A stretch of 6,535 bases of DNA from an uncultured Oscillospiraceae bacterium (GCA_934591745.1 CAKTPQ010000042.1:1-6535); one strand, 5' to 3'; positions 1 through 4,383 are shown, counted from the stretch's first letter. Numbers and translations: made by a program. The notes: generated by a model not told the origin, from the sequence alone.

Positions 1-1221
1 GCCGGGGAGTTCCCCAACGGCGCTATGACGCTGCGGGCCAAGATCGACCTGACCAGCGGCAACTTCAATATGCGCGACCCCGTGATCTACCGTATCAACC
101 ACATGAGCCACCACCGGCAGGGCAACAAGTGGTGCATCTATCCCATGTACGACTTTGCCCATCCCATCCAGGACGCGCTGGAGGGCATCACCCACAGCCT
201 TTGCTCCCTGGAGTTTGAGGCCCACCGCCCCCTGTACAACTGGGTCATCGACCACTGCGAGCTGCCCGCCCGTCCCCGGCAGATCGAGTTCGCCCGTCTG
301 GGCATCGACCACACGGTGATGTCCAAGCGGAAGCTGCGCAAGCTGGTGGAGGAGCACTATGTCTCCGGCTGGGACGATCCCCGTATGCCCACGCTGTGCG
401 GTCTGCGCCGCCGGGGCTATACCGCCGCGTCCATCCGCAATTTCTGCGAGCGCATCGGCGTGGCAAAGTCCCCCAACGTCATCGAGTACGGTTTTCTGGA
501 GCACTGCCTCCGGGAGGATCTCAACGCCCACGCCGAGCGCACCATGGCGGTGCTGCACCCGGTGAAGCTGACGGTCACCAACTACCCCGAGGGGCAGAGC
601 GAGACCTTCGCCGTGGAGAACAACCCCACCGACCCGGCACAGGGCACCCACGACATCACCTTCTCCCGCCACCTGTGGATCGAGGAGGACGACTTCATGG
701 AGGTGCCGGTGCCCAAGTACAAGCGCCTGACCCCCAACGGCCCGGAGTGCCGCCTGAAGGGCGCGTATCTCGTCACCTGCACCGGCTGCGTCAAGGACGA
801 GAGCGGCCGCGTGGTGGAGGTGCTGTGCACCTACGACCCTGATTCCCGGGGCGGCGACCCCGCCGACGGCCGCAAGGTCAAGGGCGCCACACTCCACTGG
901 GTGGACGCGGAGAACTGCCTGGACGCCGAGGTGCGCCTGTACGACAACCTGTTCTCCGATGTCACGCCCGACGGCCCGGACAAGGATTTTCTGGACTGCC
1001 TGAACCCCGAGAGCCTGACGGTGCTCACCGGCTGCAAGGTGGAGCCGGAGATGCGCCGCGTGGCGGAGGACTTCGACAGGCTGGCAGACCGCACAGGCGT
1101 CAACGCCCCCACGTTCCAGTTCATGCGGGTGGGCTACTTCTGCATGGACAACCGGGACTGCACGGCGGAGCATCTGGTGTTCGACCGCAGCGTGTCCCTG
1201 AAGGACAGCTTCAAAAAGTAA
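1..1221 (+). CDS. glnS: Glutaminyl-tRNA synthetase, 3' part (5' end outside window)
   Basis: The reading frame is open from base 1, so this is the C-terminal 406 residues of a longer protein. The family is about 550 residues, so roughly 150 N-terminal residues with the HIGH motif are missing. The enzyme charges tRNA-Gln with glutamine using ATP in the cytoplasm. The class I signature loop, in its GlnRS form VMSKRKL, is at window residues 106-112. It is preceded by the catalytic-core stretch around YDFAHPIQDALEGITHS and followed by GWDDPRMPTLCGLRRRG. From about residue 180 comes the GlnRS anticodon-binding pair of beta-barrels, with LHPVKLTVTNYPEG, an HWV motif, and a C-terminus containing GYFC-D and FDRSVSLKDSF. 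These features favour GlnRS over GluRS. The gene stops at TAA 1219-1221, three bases before a hairpin terminator. Recognised from family knowledge; a high-confidence call. Confidence 0.97.
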   Translation, partial: AGEFPNGAMTLRAKIDLTSGNFNMRDPVIYRINHMSHHRQGNKWCIYPMYDFAHPIQDALEGITHSLCSLEFEAHRPLYNWVIDHCELPARPRQIEFARLGIDHTVMSKRKLRKLVEEHYVSGWDDPRMPTLCGLRRRGYTAASIRNFCERIGVAKSPNVIEYGFLEHCLREDLNAHAERTMAVLHPVKLTVTNYPEGQSETFAVENNPTDPAQGTHDITFSRHLWIEEDDFMEVPVPKYKRLTPNGPECRLKGAYLVTCTGCVKDESGRVVEVLCTYDPDSRGGDPADGRKVKGATLHWVDAENCLDAEVRLYDNLFSDVTPDGPDKDFLDCLNPESLTVLTGCKVEPEMRRVAEDFDRLADRTGVNAPTFQFMRVGYFCMDNRDCTAEHLVFDRSVSLKDSFKK

Positions 1222-1224
1222 AGA

Positions 1225-1261
1225 AAAACAGCGTCTCCGGCAGGGCCGGAGGCGCTGTTTT
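1225..1261. terminator. Bidirectional intrinsic terminator between glnS and the ylmC-family gene
   Basis: The left arm AAAACAGCGTCTCCGGC (1225-1241) and the right arm GCCGGAGGCGCTGTTTT (1245-1261) pair over 17 bp with a single G-U wobble around the loop AGG. On the + strand the stem runs into TTTTCTT. On the minus strand it runs into a T-rich tract (TTTTTCTTT). It starts three bases after the glnS stop and sits one base beyond the stop of the opposing gene, so it can end transcription of both. Confidence 0.9.
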
Positions 1262-1262
1262 C

Positions 1263-1553
1263 TTACCCGAACCACCCCTTCTTCCGCCGGGGCGGCGGTG
1301 GCGGCTGCCGCTTCTGGAACGGCTTGTCGATGAGAATGATGTCGTCCCCGAACTTCTGGATGCAGTCCCACGGAACGTAGAAATCCTCTCCGCGCCCGAA
1401 CAGCCCGAAGAAACGGCACGGCCCGAACACGATGATGCCTTTCACCGTGCCCTCCGGCACCTGCACGTCCAGATCGCCCACACAGCCCAGCCGGCACCCG
1501 TCGCACAGGTTGATGACCTCCTTGCGCCGCAGCATGGAAAATTTGCACAGCAT
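1263..1553 (-). CDS. YlmC/YmxH-family sporulation-associated PRC-barrel protein
   Basis: This 96-residue protein begins MLCKFSMLRRKEVINLCDG. The KEVINL-DG-RLG-VGDLDV pattern at residues 11-30, followed by KGIIVFGPCRFFGLFGRGEDFYVPWDCIQKFGDDIILID, is the hallmark of the small PRC-barrel proteins annotated as YlmC/YmxH sporulation proteins. Their exact biochemical role is not established. The chosen ATG (1551-1553 on the + strand) has GGGGTGA a few bases upstream. Longer versions of the frame read into the antisense of sigG and lose all family resemblance. The C-terminus is a basic, proline-rich tail: five prolines then RRKKGWFG (residues 84-96). The gene is divergent from sigG. In Bacillus subtilis ylmC lies just downstream of the sigE-sigG cluster, so the neighbourhood supports the call. 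A mother-cell-type promoter is possible but weakly supported. Confidence 0.9.
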   Translation of the reverse strand: MLCKFSMLRRKEVINLCDGCRLGCVGDLDVQVPEGTVKGIIVFGPCRFFGLFGRGEDFYVPWDCIQKFGDDIILIDKPFQKRQPPPPPRRKKGWFG

Positions 1554-1570
1554 CGCACTCACCCCGCCAT

Positions 1571-1600
1571 ACTCTATGCGCCGCGCCGCCTGTCCCATGC
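1571..1600 (-). promoter_or_regulatory. Possible mother-cell sigma (sigma-E/K type) promoter for the ylmC-family gene
   Basis: Read on the minus strand, CATAGAGT (1578-1571) fits the sigma-E/sigma-K -10 pattern CATAnnnT and lies 17 bases upstream of the start codon. The upstream GCATGGG (1600-1594) is only a partial match to a sigma-E -35. This would give a very short 5' leader that still includes the Shine-Dalgarno. It is a pattern match only, with no independent support beyond the sporulation annotation of the gene. Confidence 0.22.
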
Positions 1601-1616
1601 TGTCGTTTCCGGGGAC

Positions 1617-1633
1617 ATTCCGCCCTGCGGAAT
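1617..1633. repeat. Perfect inverted repeat in the divergent ylmC/sigG gap
   Basis: ATTCCGC (1617-1623), loop CCT, GCGGAAT (1627-1633): a perfect 7-bp dyad. Its right arm overlaps the GAATA proposed as the sigG -35 (1630-1634). It could be an operator for either divergent gene, or only a GC-rich chance dyad. I do not recognise a named regulator for it. Confidence 0.5.
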
Positions 1634-1659
1634 AGCCGCCGCCGCGCCGGGAAATACTG
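1630..1659 (+). promoter_or_regulatory. Candidate forespore (sigma-F/sigma-G type) promoter of sigG
   Basis: GAATA (1630-1634) resembles the -35 element of sigma-F/sigma-G promoters and fits the sigma-G form GHATR. Fifteen bases later, GGAAATACTG (1650-1659) fits the sigma-F -10 pattern GGnnAnAHTR at every specified position. A start near 1665 would leave a short leader containing the Shine-Dalgarno. In Bacillus, sigG is switched on by sigma-F and then by sigma-G itself, so a forespore promoter is expected here. The consensus sequences are recalled, and the site has not been scored against background. Confidence 0.45.
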
Positions 1660-1688
1660 CCACTATCACAGTGGAAGGACGGGCGCAC

Positions 1689-2462
1689 ATGCGGGGAAAA
1701 GTGGAGATCTGCGGCATCAACACAGCCAAGTTGCCGGTACTGAAAAATGACGAGATGATGGCCCTGCTGCGCCGCACCAAGGCCGGCGACACGGAGGCCA
1801 GGGAGAAGCTGATCTGCGGCAATCTGCGGCTGGTGCTGTCGGTGCTCCAGAAGTTTCAGGGCAGGGGTGAGAACGTGGACGACCTGTTTCAGGTGGGATG
1901 TATCGGCCTGATGAAGGCCATCGACAACTTCGACATCCAGCAGCCGGTGCGGTTCTCCACCTACGGCGTACCCATGATCGTGGGGGAGATACGCCGCTAT
2001 CTGCGGGACAACAGCGCCGTCCGGGTCAGCCGCAGCATGCGGGACACGGCCTATAAGGTGCTGCAGGCCCGGGAGAAGCTGCTGGCGGAGAACCAGCGGG
2101 AGCCTACGGTGGAGCAGATCGCCCGCTATCTGGATATCCCGCGGGAGGACGTGGTGTTCGCCATGGACGCCATCGTAGACCCGGTCAGCCTGTACGAGCC
2201 GGTGTACGCCGACGGCGGCGGGGACGCCGTGTGCGTCATGGATCAGGTGCGGGACGAACGGAACTCGGACGAGAACTGGCTGGACCGCATCGCCCTGAAG
2301 GAGGCCATCTCCCGGCTGGACCCACGGGAGCGCCATATTCTGGCGCTGCGGTTCTGTCAGGGAAAGACGCAGATGGAGGTCAGCAGCGAGATCGGCATCT
2401 CGCAGGCCCAGGTGTCCCGGCTGGAGAAAGGCGCCATCAGCGCCATCCGGCGGAATATGTGA
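1689..2462 (+). CDS. sigG: RNA polymerase sporulation-specific sigma factor sigma-G
   Basis: This 257-residue sigma-70-family protein directs RNA polymerase to late forespore genes after engulfment. The N-terminus, MRGKVEICGINTAKLPVLKN, is the diagnostic sigma-G opening. Region 2 follows: DLFQVGCIGLMKAIDNFD at residues 66-82, and the -10-recognition/melting stretch RFSTYGVPMIVGEIRRYLRDN at 88-108. Region 3 starts around VSRSMRD (113-119). The region 4 helix-turn-helix, GKTQMEVSSEIGISQAQVSR, is at 225-244. Length matches the Bacillus protein (260 residues). The ATG at 1689 is preferred because AAGGA (1675-1679) sits nine bases upstream and the product begins exactly at the conserved N-terminus. 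An in-frame GTG at 1671 overlaps that Shine-Dalgarno. No sigE or spoIIGA lies directly upstream, unlike the spoIIG-sigG order in Bacillus. No truncation or frameshift is seen. Confidence 0.97.
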   Translation: MRGKVEICGINTAKLPVLKNDEMMALLRRTKAGDTEAREKLICGNLRLVLSVLQKFQGRGENVDDLFQVGCIGLMKAIDNFDIQQPVRFSTYGVPMIVGEIRRYLRDNSAVRVSRSMRDTAYKVLQAREKLLAENQREPTVEQIARYLDIPREDVVFAMDAIVDPVSLYEPVYADGGGDAVCVMDQVRDERNSDENWLDRIALKEAISRLDPRERHILALRFCQGKTQMEVSSEIGISQAQVSRLEKGAISAIRRNM

Positions 2463-2473
2463 GGCAAAGCATT

Positions 2474-2507
2474 AAAACGCGGCAGGGAAGTCCCTGCCGC
2501 GTTTTTT
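2474..2507. terminator. Bidirectional intrinsic terminator between sigG and trmB
   Basis: AAAACGCGGCAGGGA (2474-2488) and TCCCTGCCGCGTTTT (2491-2505) are perfect complements over 15 bp. The innermost pair probably opens to give a four-base loop. The + strand ends in six T (2502-2507). On the minus strand the stem is followed by TTTTAATG, a weaker U-tract. The hairpin lies 11 bases after the sigG stop and just beyond the trmB stop, so it probably serves both convergent genes. Confidence 0.93.
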
Positions 2508-2513
2508 CGTATG

Positions 2514-3194
2514 TCACTCCGCGTCCGGCCTGTCCTCCGGCTCCGCAGGCTCCTCCCACGGTACCATAGAGGCCACGCACCGGTTGATGTTCTTGCCCTC
2601 GCTGAAAAACTTCCGCTCATAGTCGGTCATGACGCCCACCGGGCCGTCCCTGTGCAGGTCGGTGGTGACCTCCGACAGCTGGAAGCCGAACTGGGGGATC
2701 TCCTCCAGCGACCAGGCGAACAGCTTGTCGTTGTCGGTCTTGAAGTGTATCTGCCCACCCTCGGCCAGTACCTGGCGGTACAGCTTCAGGAAATTCCCGT
2801 GGGTCAGCCGCCGCTTTTTCTGGTTGCTCTTGGGCCACGGGTCGCAGAAATTGATGTACAGCCGGTCGATCTCGCCGGGTGCGAACATGTCCGGCAGCAG
2901 CGCCGCGTCGCCGTCCACGAAGAACACGCTGCGCAGTCCGGCCTCCGTCACCCGTTCCATAGCCACCACCATGGCGTCGGGCACCTTCTCCACGGCAATG
3001 AGCAGCACGTCCGGCTCGGCGGCGGCGGTGTCCGCCGTGAAGCGGCCCTTGCCGCAGCCCAGCTCCACCCGCAGCTCCCGGGCGCCGGGCATCAGTGTCC
3101 GCCACCGGCCCCGCAGGGCAAAGGGATCGCGGATGAGACAGCTGCCGCATGCCTCCATCCGGGGCACCAGATTCTTTTTCTTTCGCATACGCAT
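2514..3194 (-). CDS. trmB: tRNA (guanine-N7-)-methyltransferase TrmB
   Basis: This 226-residue SAM-dependent methyltransferase makes m7G at position 46 in the variable loop of tRNAs, in the cytoplasm. The SAM-binding motif ELGCGKG is at residues 44-50. The family-specific catalytic block INFCDPWPKSNQKKRRLTH is at 114-132, including the invariant DPWPK and a conserved His. FKTDND is at 151-156 and the C-terminal signature TDYERKF at 190-196. The ATG at 3194 is chosen because GGGAGGAAG sits upstream and the product starts with the usual basic N-terminus RMRKKKNL. A second ATG two codons later has poorer spacing. An in-frame extension back to 3329 would add 45 residues with no family resemblance and would read through the candidate promoter. 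The last dozen residues are acidic and proline-rich and look like an unconserved tail. The gene is convergent with sigG and divergent from the butyrate operon. Confidence 0.96.
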   Translation of the reverse strand: MRMRKKKNLVPRMEACGSCLIRDPFALRGRWRTLMPGARELRVELGCGKGRFTADTAAAEPDVLLIAVEKVPDAMVVAMERVTEAGLRSVFFVDGDAALLPDMFAPGEIDRLYINFCDPWPKSNQKKRRLTHGNFLKLYRQVLAEGGQIHFKTDNDKLFAWSLEEIPQFGFQLSEVTTDLHRDGPVGVMTDYERKFFSEGKNINRCVASMVPWEEPAEPEDRPDAE

Positions 3195-3215
3195 GGCGCA
3201 GACTTCCTCCCATAT

Positions 3216-3232
3216 GTGGTGAATAACACCAC
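3216..3232. repeat. Perfect inverted repeat in the trmB leader
   Basis: GTGGTG (3216-3221), spacer AATAA, CACCAC (3227-3232): a perfect 6-bp dyad between the proximal trmB -10 and its Shine-Dalgarno. It spans the start point expected from the proximal promoter. In RNA from a further-upstream start it would form a small hairpin before the ribosome-binding site. It could be an operator or a leader hairpin; no regulator is recognised. Confidence 0.45.
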
Positions 3233-3234
3233 CT

Positions 3235-3263
3235 CTTATACCATATTTTCCGGCCGCATGCAA
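3235..3263 (-). promoter_or_regulatory. Candidate proximal trmB promoter (extended -10)
   Basis: On the minus strand, TGGTATAAG (3243-3235) is an extended -10 element (TGnTATAAt). TTGCAT (3263-3258) lies 17 bp upstream as a weak -35 with only its first three bases matching consensus. A start near 3228 would give a leader of about 35 bases ending in the GGGAGGAAG Shine-Dalgarno. The extended -10 compensates for the poor -35 in sigma-A promoters generally. Confidence 0.45.
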
Positions 3264-3299
3264 ACCCCAAATTCCCAGAAGTCGAAATTTCCCCCAAAA

Positions 3300-3341
3300 T
3301 GACGCCGGTCTACCCTTAAAATTGCGCAAAGAACGGCGTCA
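3300..3341. repeat. Widely spaced inverted repeat with an internal palindrome
   Basis: TGACGCCG (3300-3307) and CGGCGTCA (3334-3341) are perfect reverse complements separated by 26 bases. The pairing could extend by CAAAA/TTTTG across a two-base bulge. Inside the spacer lies the 8-bp palindrome TTGCGCAA (3322-3329). The arms bracket the candidate distal trmB promoter on the minus strand. No T-run follows on the + strand, so it is not a standard terminator. Confidence 0.5.
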
Positions 3342-3343
3342 AC
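3315..3343 (-). promoter_or_regulatory. Candidate distal trmB promoter
   Basis: On the minus strand, TTGACG (3343-3338) matches the sigma-A -35 at five of six positions. A 17-bp spacer is followed by TTTAAG (3320-3315), a four-of-six -10. It would start transcription near 3308 and give trmB a leader of roughly 110 bases. The element is embedded in the inverted repeat at 3300-3341. It is an alternative or addition to the proximal candidate; sequence alone cannot say which is used. Confidence 0.33.
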
Positions 3344-3365
3344 TTTTGTGAGAACTGCTAAAAAA

Positions 3366-3381
3366 GAGAAAGCGCTGTCGG
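3366..3381 (+). promoter_or_regulatory. cre-like box (possible CcpA site) upstream of the crt promoter
   Basis: The stretch GAAAGCGCTGTC (3368-3379) resembles the catabolite-responsive element TGAAARCGYTTTCA. Eleven of the 14 core positions agree, with mismatches at the first T, one T of the right half and the last A. It lies just upstream of the -35. Regulation of butyrate genes by CcpA is known in some clostridia, but whether this organism does so is unknown. Treat as a weak candidate. Confidence 0.22.
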
Positions 3382-3387
3382 TTGGAC

Positions 3388-3405
3388 TTGATAAAATTCT
3401 AACGG
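3388..3405. promoter_or_regulatory. Rex-like operator overlapping the crt -35
   Basis: TTGATAAAATTCTAACGG matches the Rex consensus TTGTTAAnnnnTTAACAA at 10 of 14 specified positions. The left half is nearly perfect (six of seven) and the right half is degenerate. It covers the -35 and part of the spacer, where a repressor would block RNA polymerase. Rex senses the NADH/NAD+ ratio and is known to control crt-bcd-etfBA-hbd operons in Clostridium, so the position and target gene fit. The degenerate right half keeps this tentative. Confidence 0.38.
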
Positions 3406-3416
3406 TCTACTATAAT
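3388..3416 (+). promoter_or_regulatory. Sigma-A promoter of the crt-hbd-bcd-etf operon
   Basis: TTGATA (3388-3393), a 17-bp spacer and a perfect TATAAT (3411-3416) make a near-consensus vegetative promoter. Transcription should begin near 3423. It sits in a locally AT-rich stretch just ahead of the operon, and no other promoter of comparable quality is visible before crt, hbd or bcd. It is probably the main promoter for the pathway genes. Confidence 0.82.
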
Positions 3417-3437
3417 ACAGTATGTATGAGGAGGATC

Positions 3438-3452
3438 ATGCCCATAGGGCAT
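3438..3452 (+). repeat. Hairpin covering the leader-ORF start codon
   Basis: ATGCCC (3438-3443), loop ATA, GGGCAT (3447-3452): a perfect 6-bp dyad about 15 bases after the expected transcription start. In RNA it would pair the leader ORF's start codon, right after its AGGAGG. It could also be a protein-binding dyad in DNA. Confidence 0.5.
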
Positions 3453-3509
3453 TGTGCAGCCTCTGACGCGCTGCCGCGGCACTGTCTGCCGCGGCGGAAC
3501 AGAATGTAA
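3438..3509 (+). CDS. Possible 23-residue leader peptide overlapping the crt ribosome-binding site
   Basis: An ATG at 3438 follows AGGAGG (3429-3434) by three bases and opens a 23-codon frame ending in TAA at 3507-3509. The peptide starts MPIGHCAASDALP and ends in RRNRM. It contains two Cys, two His and four Arg, with no membrane segment or long run of one amino acid that would suggest classical attenuation. Its stop codon overlaps the crt Shine-Dalgarno (AAGGAGG, 3508-3514), an arrangement typical of translational coupling. The ATG lies in the left arm of a hairpin (3438-3452). I do not recognise the peptide. Alternatively this is untranslated leader in which a chance frame happens to be open; the strong AGGAGG is the main argument for translation, although its spacing is short. 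Confidence 0.35.
   Translation: MPIGHCAASDALPRHCLPRRNRM
3471..3497 (+). repeat. Tandem palindromic repeats forming a GC-rich hairpin before crt
   Basis: CTGCCGCGGC occurs twice, at 3471-3480 and 3486-3495, separated by ACTGT. Each copy contains the 8-bp palindrome GCCGCGGC, so the copies can pair with each other over 8 bp (10 with a wobble and an added C-G pair, reaching 3497) around a seven-base loop. It ends about ten bases before the crt Shine-Dalgarno. No U-run follows, so it is not an intrinsic terminator. An mRNA-stabilising or translation-modulating structure is plausible. Confidence 0.5.
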
Positions 3510-3521
3510 GGAGGAATGGAT

Positions 3522-4301
3522 ATGACGCATGTTCTGCTGGAAAAGAAGGAGCATATCGCCGTGGCCACCATCAACCGGCCCAAGGCGCTGAACGCTCTGA
3601 ATTCCGAGGTGCTGTCCGATCTGAACGAGCTGGTGGATACCGTCACCGCCGATCCGGATATTTATGCGCTGGTCATCACCGGCAGCGGCGAAAAGGCCTT
3701 TGTGGCCGGCGCCGACATCGGTGAGATGAGCACCCTGACCAAGGAGGGCGGCGAGGCCTTCGGCAAGCACGGCAACGACGTGTTCCGCCGCATCGAGACG
3801 CTGCCCATCCCCACCATCGCTGCGGTCAACGGCTTCGCGCTGGGCGGCGGCTGTGAGCTGAGCATGAGCTGCGATATCCGCATCTGCGCCGACACCGCCG
3901 TGTTCGGCCAGCCCGAGACGGGCCTGGGCATCACCCCTGGCTTCGGCGGCACCCAGCGTCTGGCCCGTCTGGTCAGCCCCGGCATGGCCAAGCAGCTGAT
4001 CTATACCGCCAAGAACATCAAGGCGGACGAGGCGTATCGCATCGGCCTGGTCAACGCCGTGTACCCGCTGGAGGAGCTGATGCCCGCCGCGGAGAAGCTG
4101 GCCCAGACCATCGCCAAGAACGCCCCCATCGCCGTCCGCGCCTGCAAGAAGGCCATCAACGACGGCCTGCAGACCGACATGGATCAGGCCATCGTCATCG
4201 AGGAGAAGCTGTTCGGCAGCTGCTTTGAGACGGCGGATCAGAAGGAGGGCATGGGTGCTTTCCTGGAGAAGCGCAAGCACGAGCCCTATCAGAATAAGTA
4301 A
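3522..4301 (+). CDS. crt: 3-hydroxybutyryl-CoA dehydratase (crotonase)
   Basis: This 259-residue enoyl-CoA hydratase/isomerase-fold enzyme interconverts 3-hydroxybutyryl-CoA and crotonyl-CoA in the butyrate pathway, in the cytoplasm. Crotonase motifs are all present. The oxyanion-hole segment AFVAGADIGEM is at residues 59-69. ALGGGCELSMSCDIRI is at 106-121 with catalytic Glu112. FGQPETGLGITPGFGGTQRL is at 128-147 with catalytic Glu132. Both acid/base glutamates are retained, as expected for a hydratase rather than an isomerase. Length matches clostridial Crt (about 260). The ATG at 3522 is chosen over the ATG two codons earlier (3516) because AAGGAGG ends seven bases before 3522 but only one base before 3516. 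It is first in the operon, after a sigma-A promoter and structured leader. Other crotonase-fold enzymes are possible in principle, but the hbd-bcd-etfB context makes crotonase very likely. Confidence 0.95.
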   Translation: MTHVLLEKKEHIAVATINRPKALNALNSEVLSDLNELVDTVTADPDIYALVITGSGEKAFVAGADIGEMSTLTKEGGEAFGKHGNDVFRRIETLPIPTIAAVNGFALGGGCELSMSCDIRICADTAVFGQPETGLGITPGFGGTQRLARLVSPGMAKQLIYTAKNIKADEAYRIGLVNAVYPLEELMPAAEKLAQTIAKNAPIAVRACKKAINDGLQTDMDQAIVIEEKLFGSCFETADQKEGMGAFLEKRKHEPYQNK

Positions 4302-4316
4302 CGCCGCACCGTATCG

Positions 4317-4346
4317 TTAATTGACAGGCGTGAGCCTGATAATTAA
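4317..4346 (+). repeat. Intercistronic hairpin between crt and hbd
   Basis: TTAATT (4317-4322) pairs with AATTAA (4341-4346), and CAGGC (4325-4329) pairs with GCCTG (4334-4338). Between the two stems is a G-U pair plus an A-A mismatch, and the loop is GTGA, a GNRA-type tetraloop. No T-run follows, so termination is unlikely. An RNA-processing or stability element tuning crt relative to hbd is plausible. This 82-bp gap is larger than the other two intergenic gaps of the operon (24 and 20 bp). Confidence 0.55.
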
Positions 4347-4383
4347 GCAATTCATGGAAAAATTTGAATTAGGAGGAACAATC

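Larger units (their letters stand above)
3195..3521. other. Divergent regulatory region between trmB and the butyrate operon (327 bp)
   Basis: No ordinary-length gene lies here. This stretch is clearly more A+T-rich than the flanking genes, especially from about 3222 to 3430. It contains candidate trmB promoters on the minus strand, an 8-bp inverted repeat with wide spacing, a cre-like box, a sigma-A promoter with a Rex-like site on the + strand, and a structured crt leader with a short possible ORF. Each is listed separately. The A-rich/C-rich stretch at about 3261-3299 contains two loosely similar runs (CCCCAAATTCCC and AAATTTCCCCC) for which I have no explanation. Confidence 0.7.

Noticed and set aside
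1660..1674. Small dyad CCACT-ATCAC-AGTGG before sigG
   Set aside because: A five-bp stem is within chance expectation. It touches the Shine-Dalgarno but is too weak to claim as a regulatory hairpin.
1554..2336. N-terminal extension of the ylmC-family frame into the antisense of sigG
   Set aside because: The extension has no family resemblance, overlaps sigG on the other strand, and ignores the well-placed start at 1553.
3195..3329. Longer TrmB start at 3329
   Set aside because: It would read through the best extended -10 promoter and adds residues unlike TrmB. The ATG at 3194 has a proper Shine-Dalgarno.
3471..3497. crt-leader hairpin as an intrinsic terminator or attenuator
   Set aside because: No U-tract follows the stem, and no mutually exclusive antiterminator pairing is obvious by eye.
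3399..4280. Long open frame antisense to crt (293 codons)
   Set aside because: It is a shadow of the strongly C/G-ending codon pattern of crt. Its product is Leu/Gly/Ala/His-rich with no recognisable domain, and it would run back through the crt promoter.
4321..4349. TTGACA as the -35 of an internal hbd promoter
   Set aside because: The -35 hexamer is perfect, but no acceptable -10 occurs 16-18 bases downstream. The GATAAT present is only 11 bases away, and the hexamer is better explained as part of the hairpin.
4321..4383. Upstream in-frame TTG start for Hbd
   Set aside because: There is no Shine-Dalgarno before it, it lies in the hairpin region, and the conserved MKVAVFGAGTMG start is at 4384 with a good AGGAGG.
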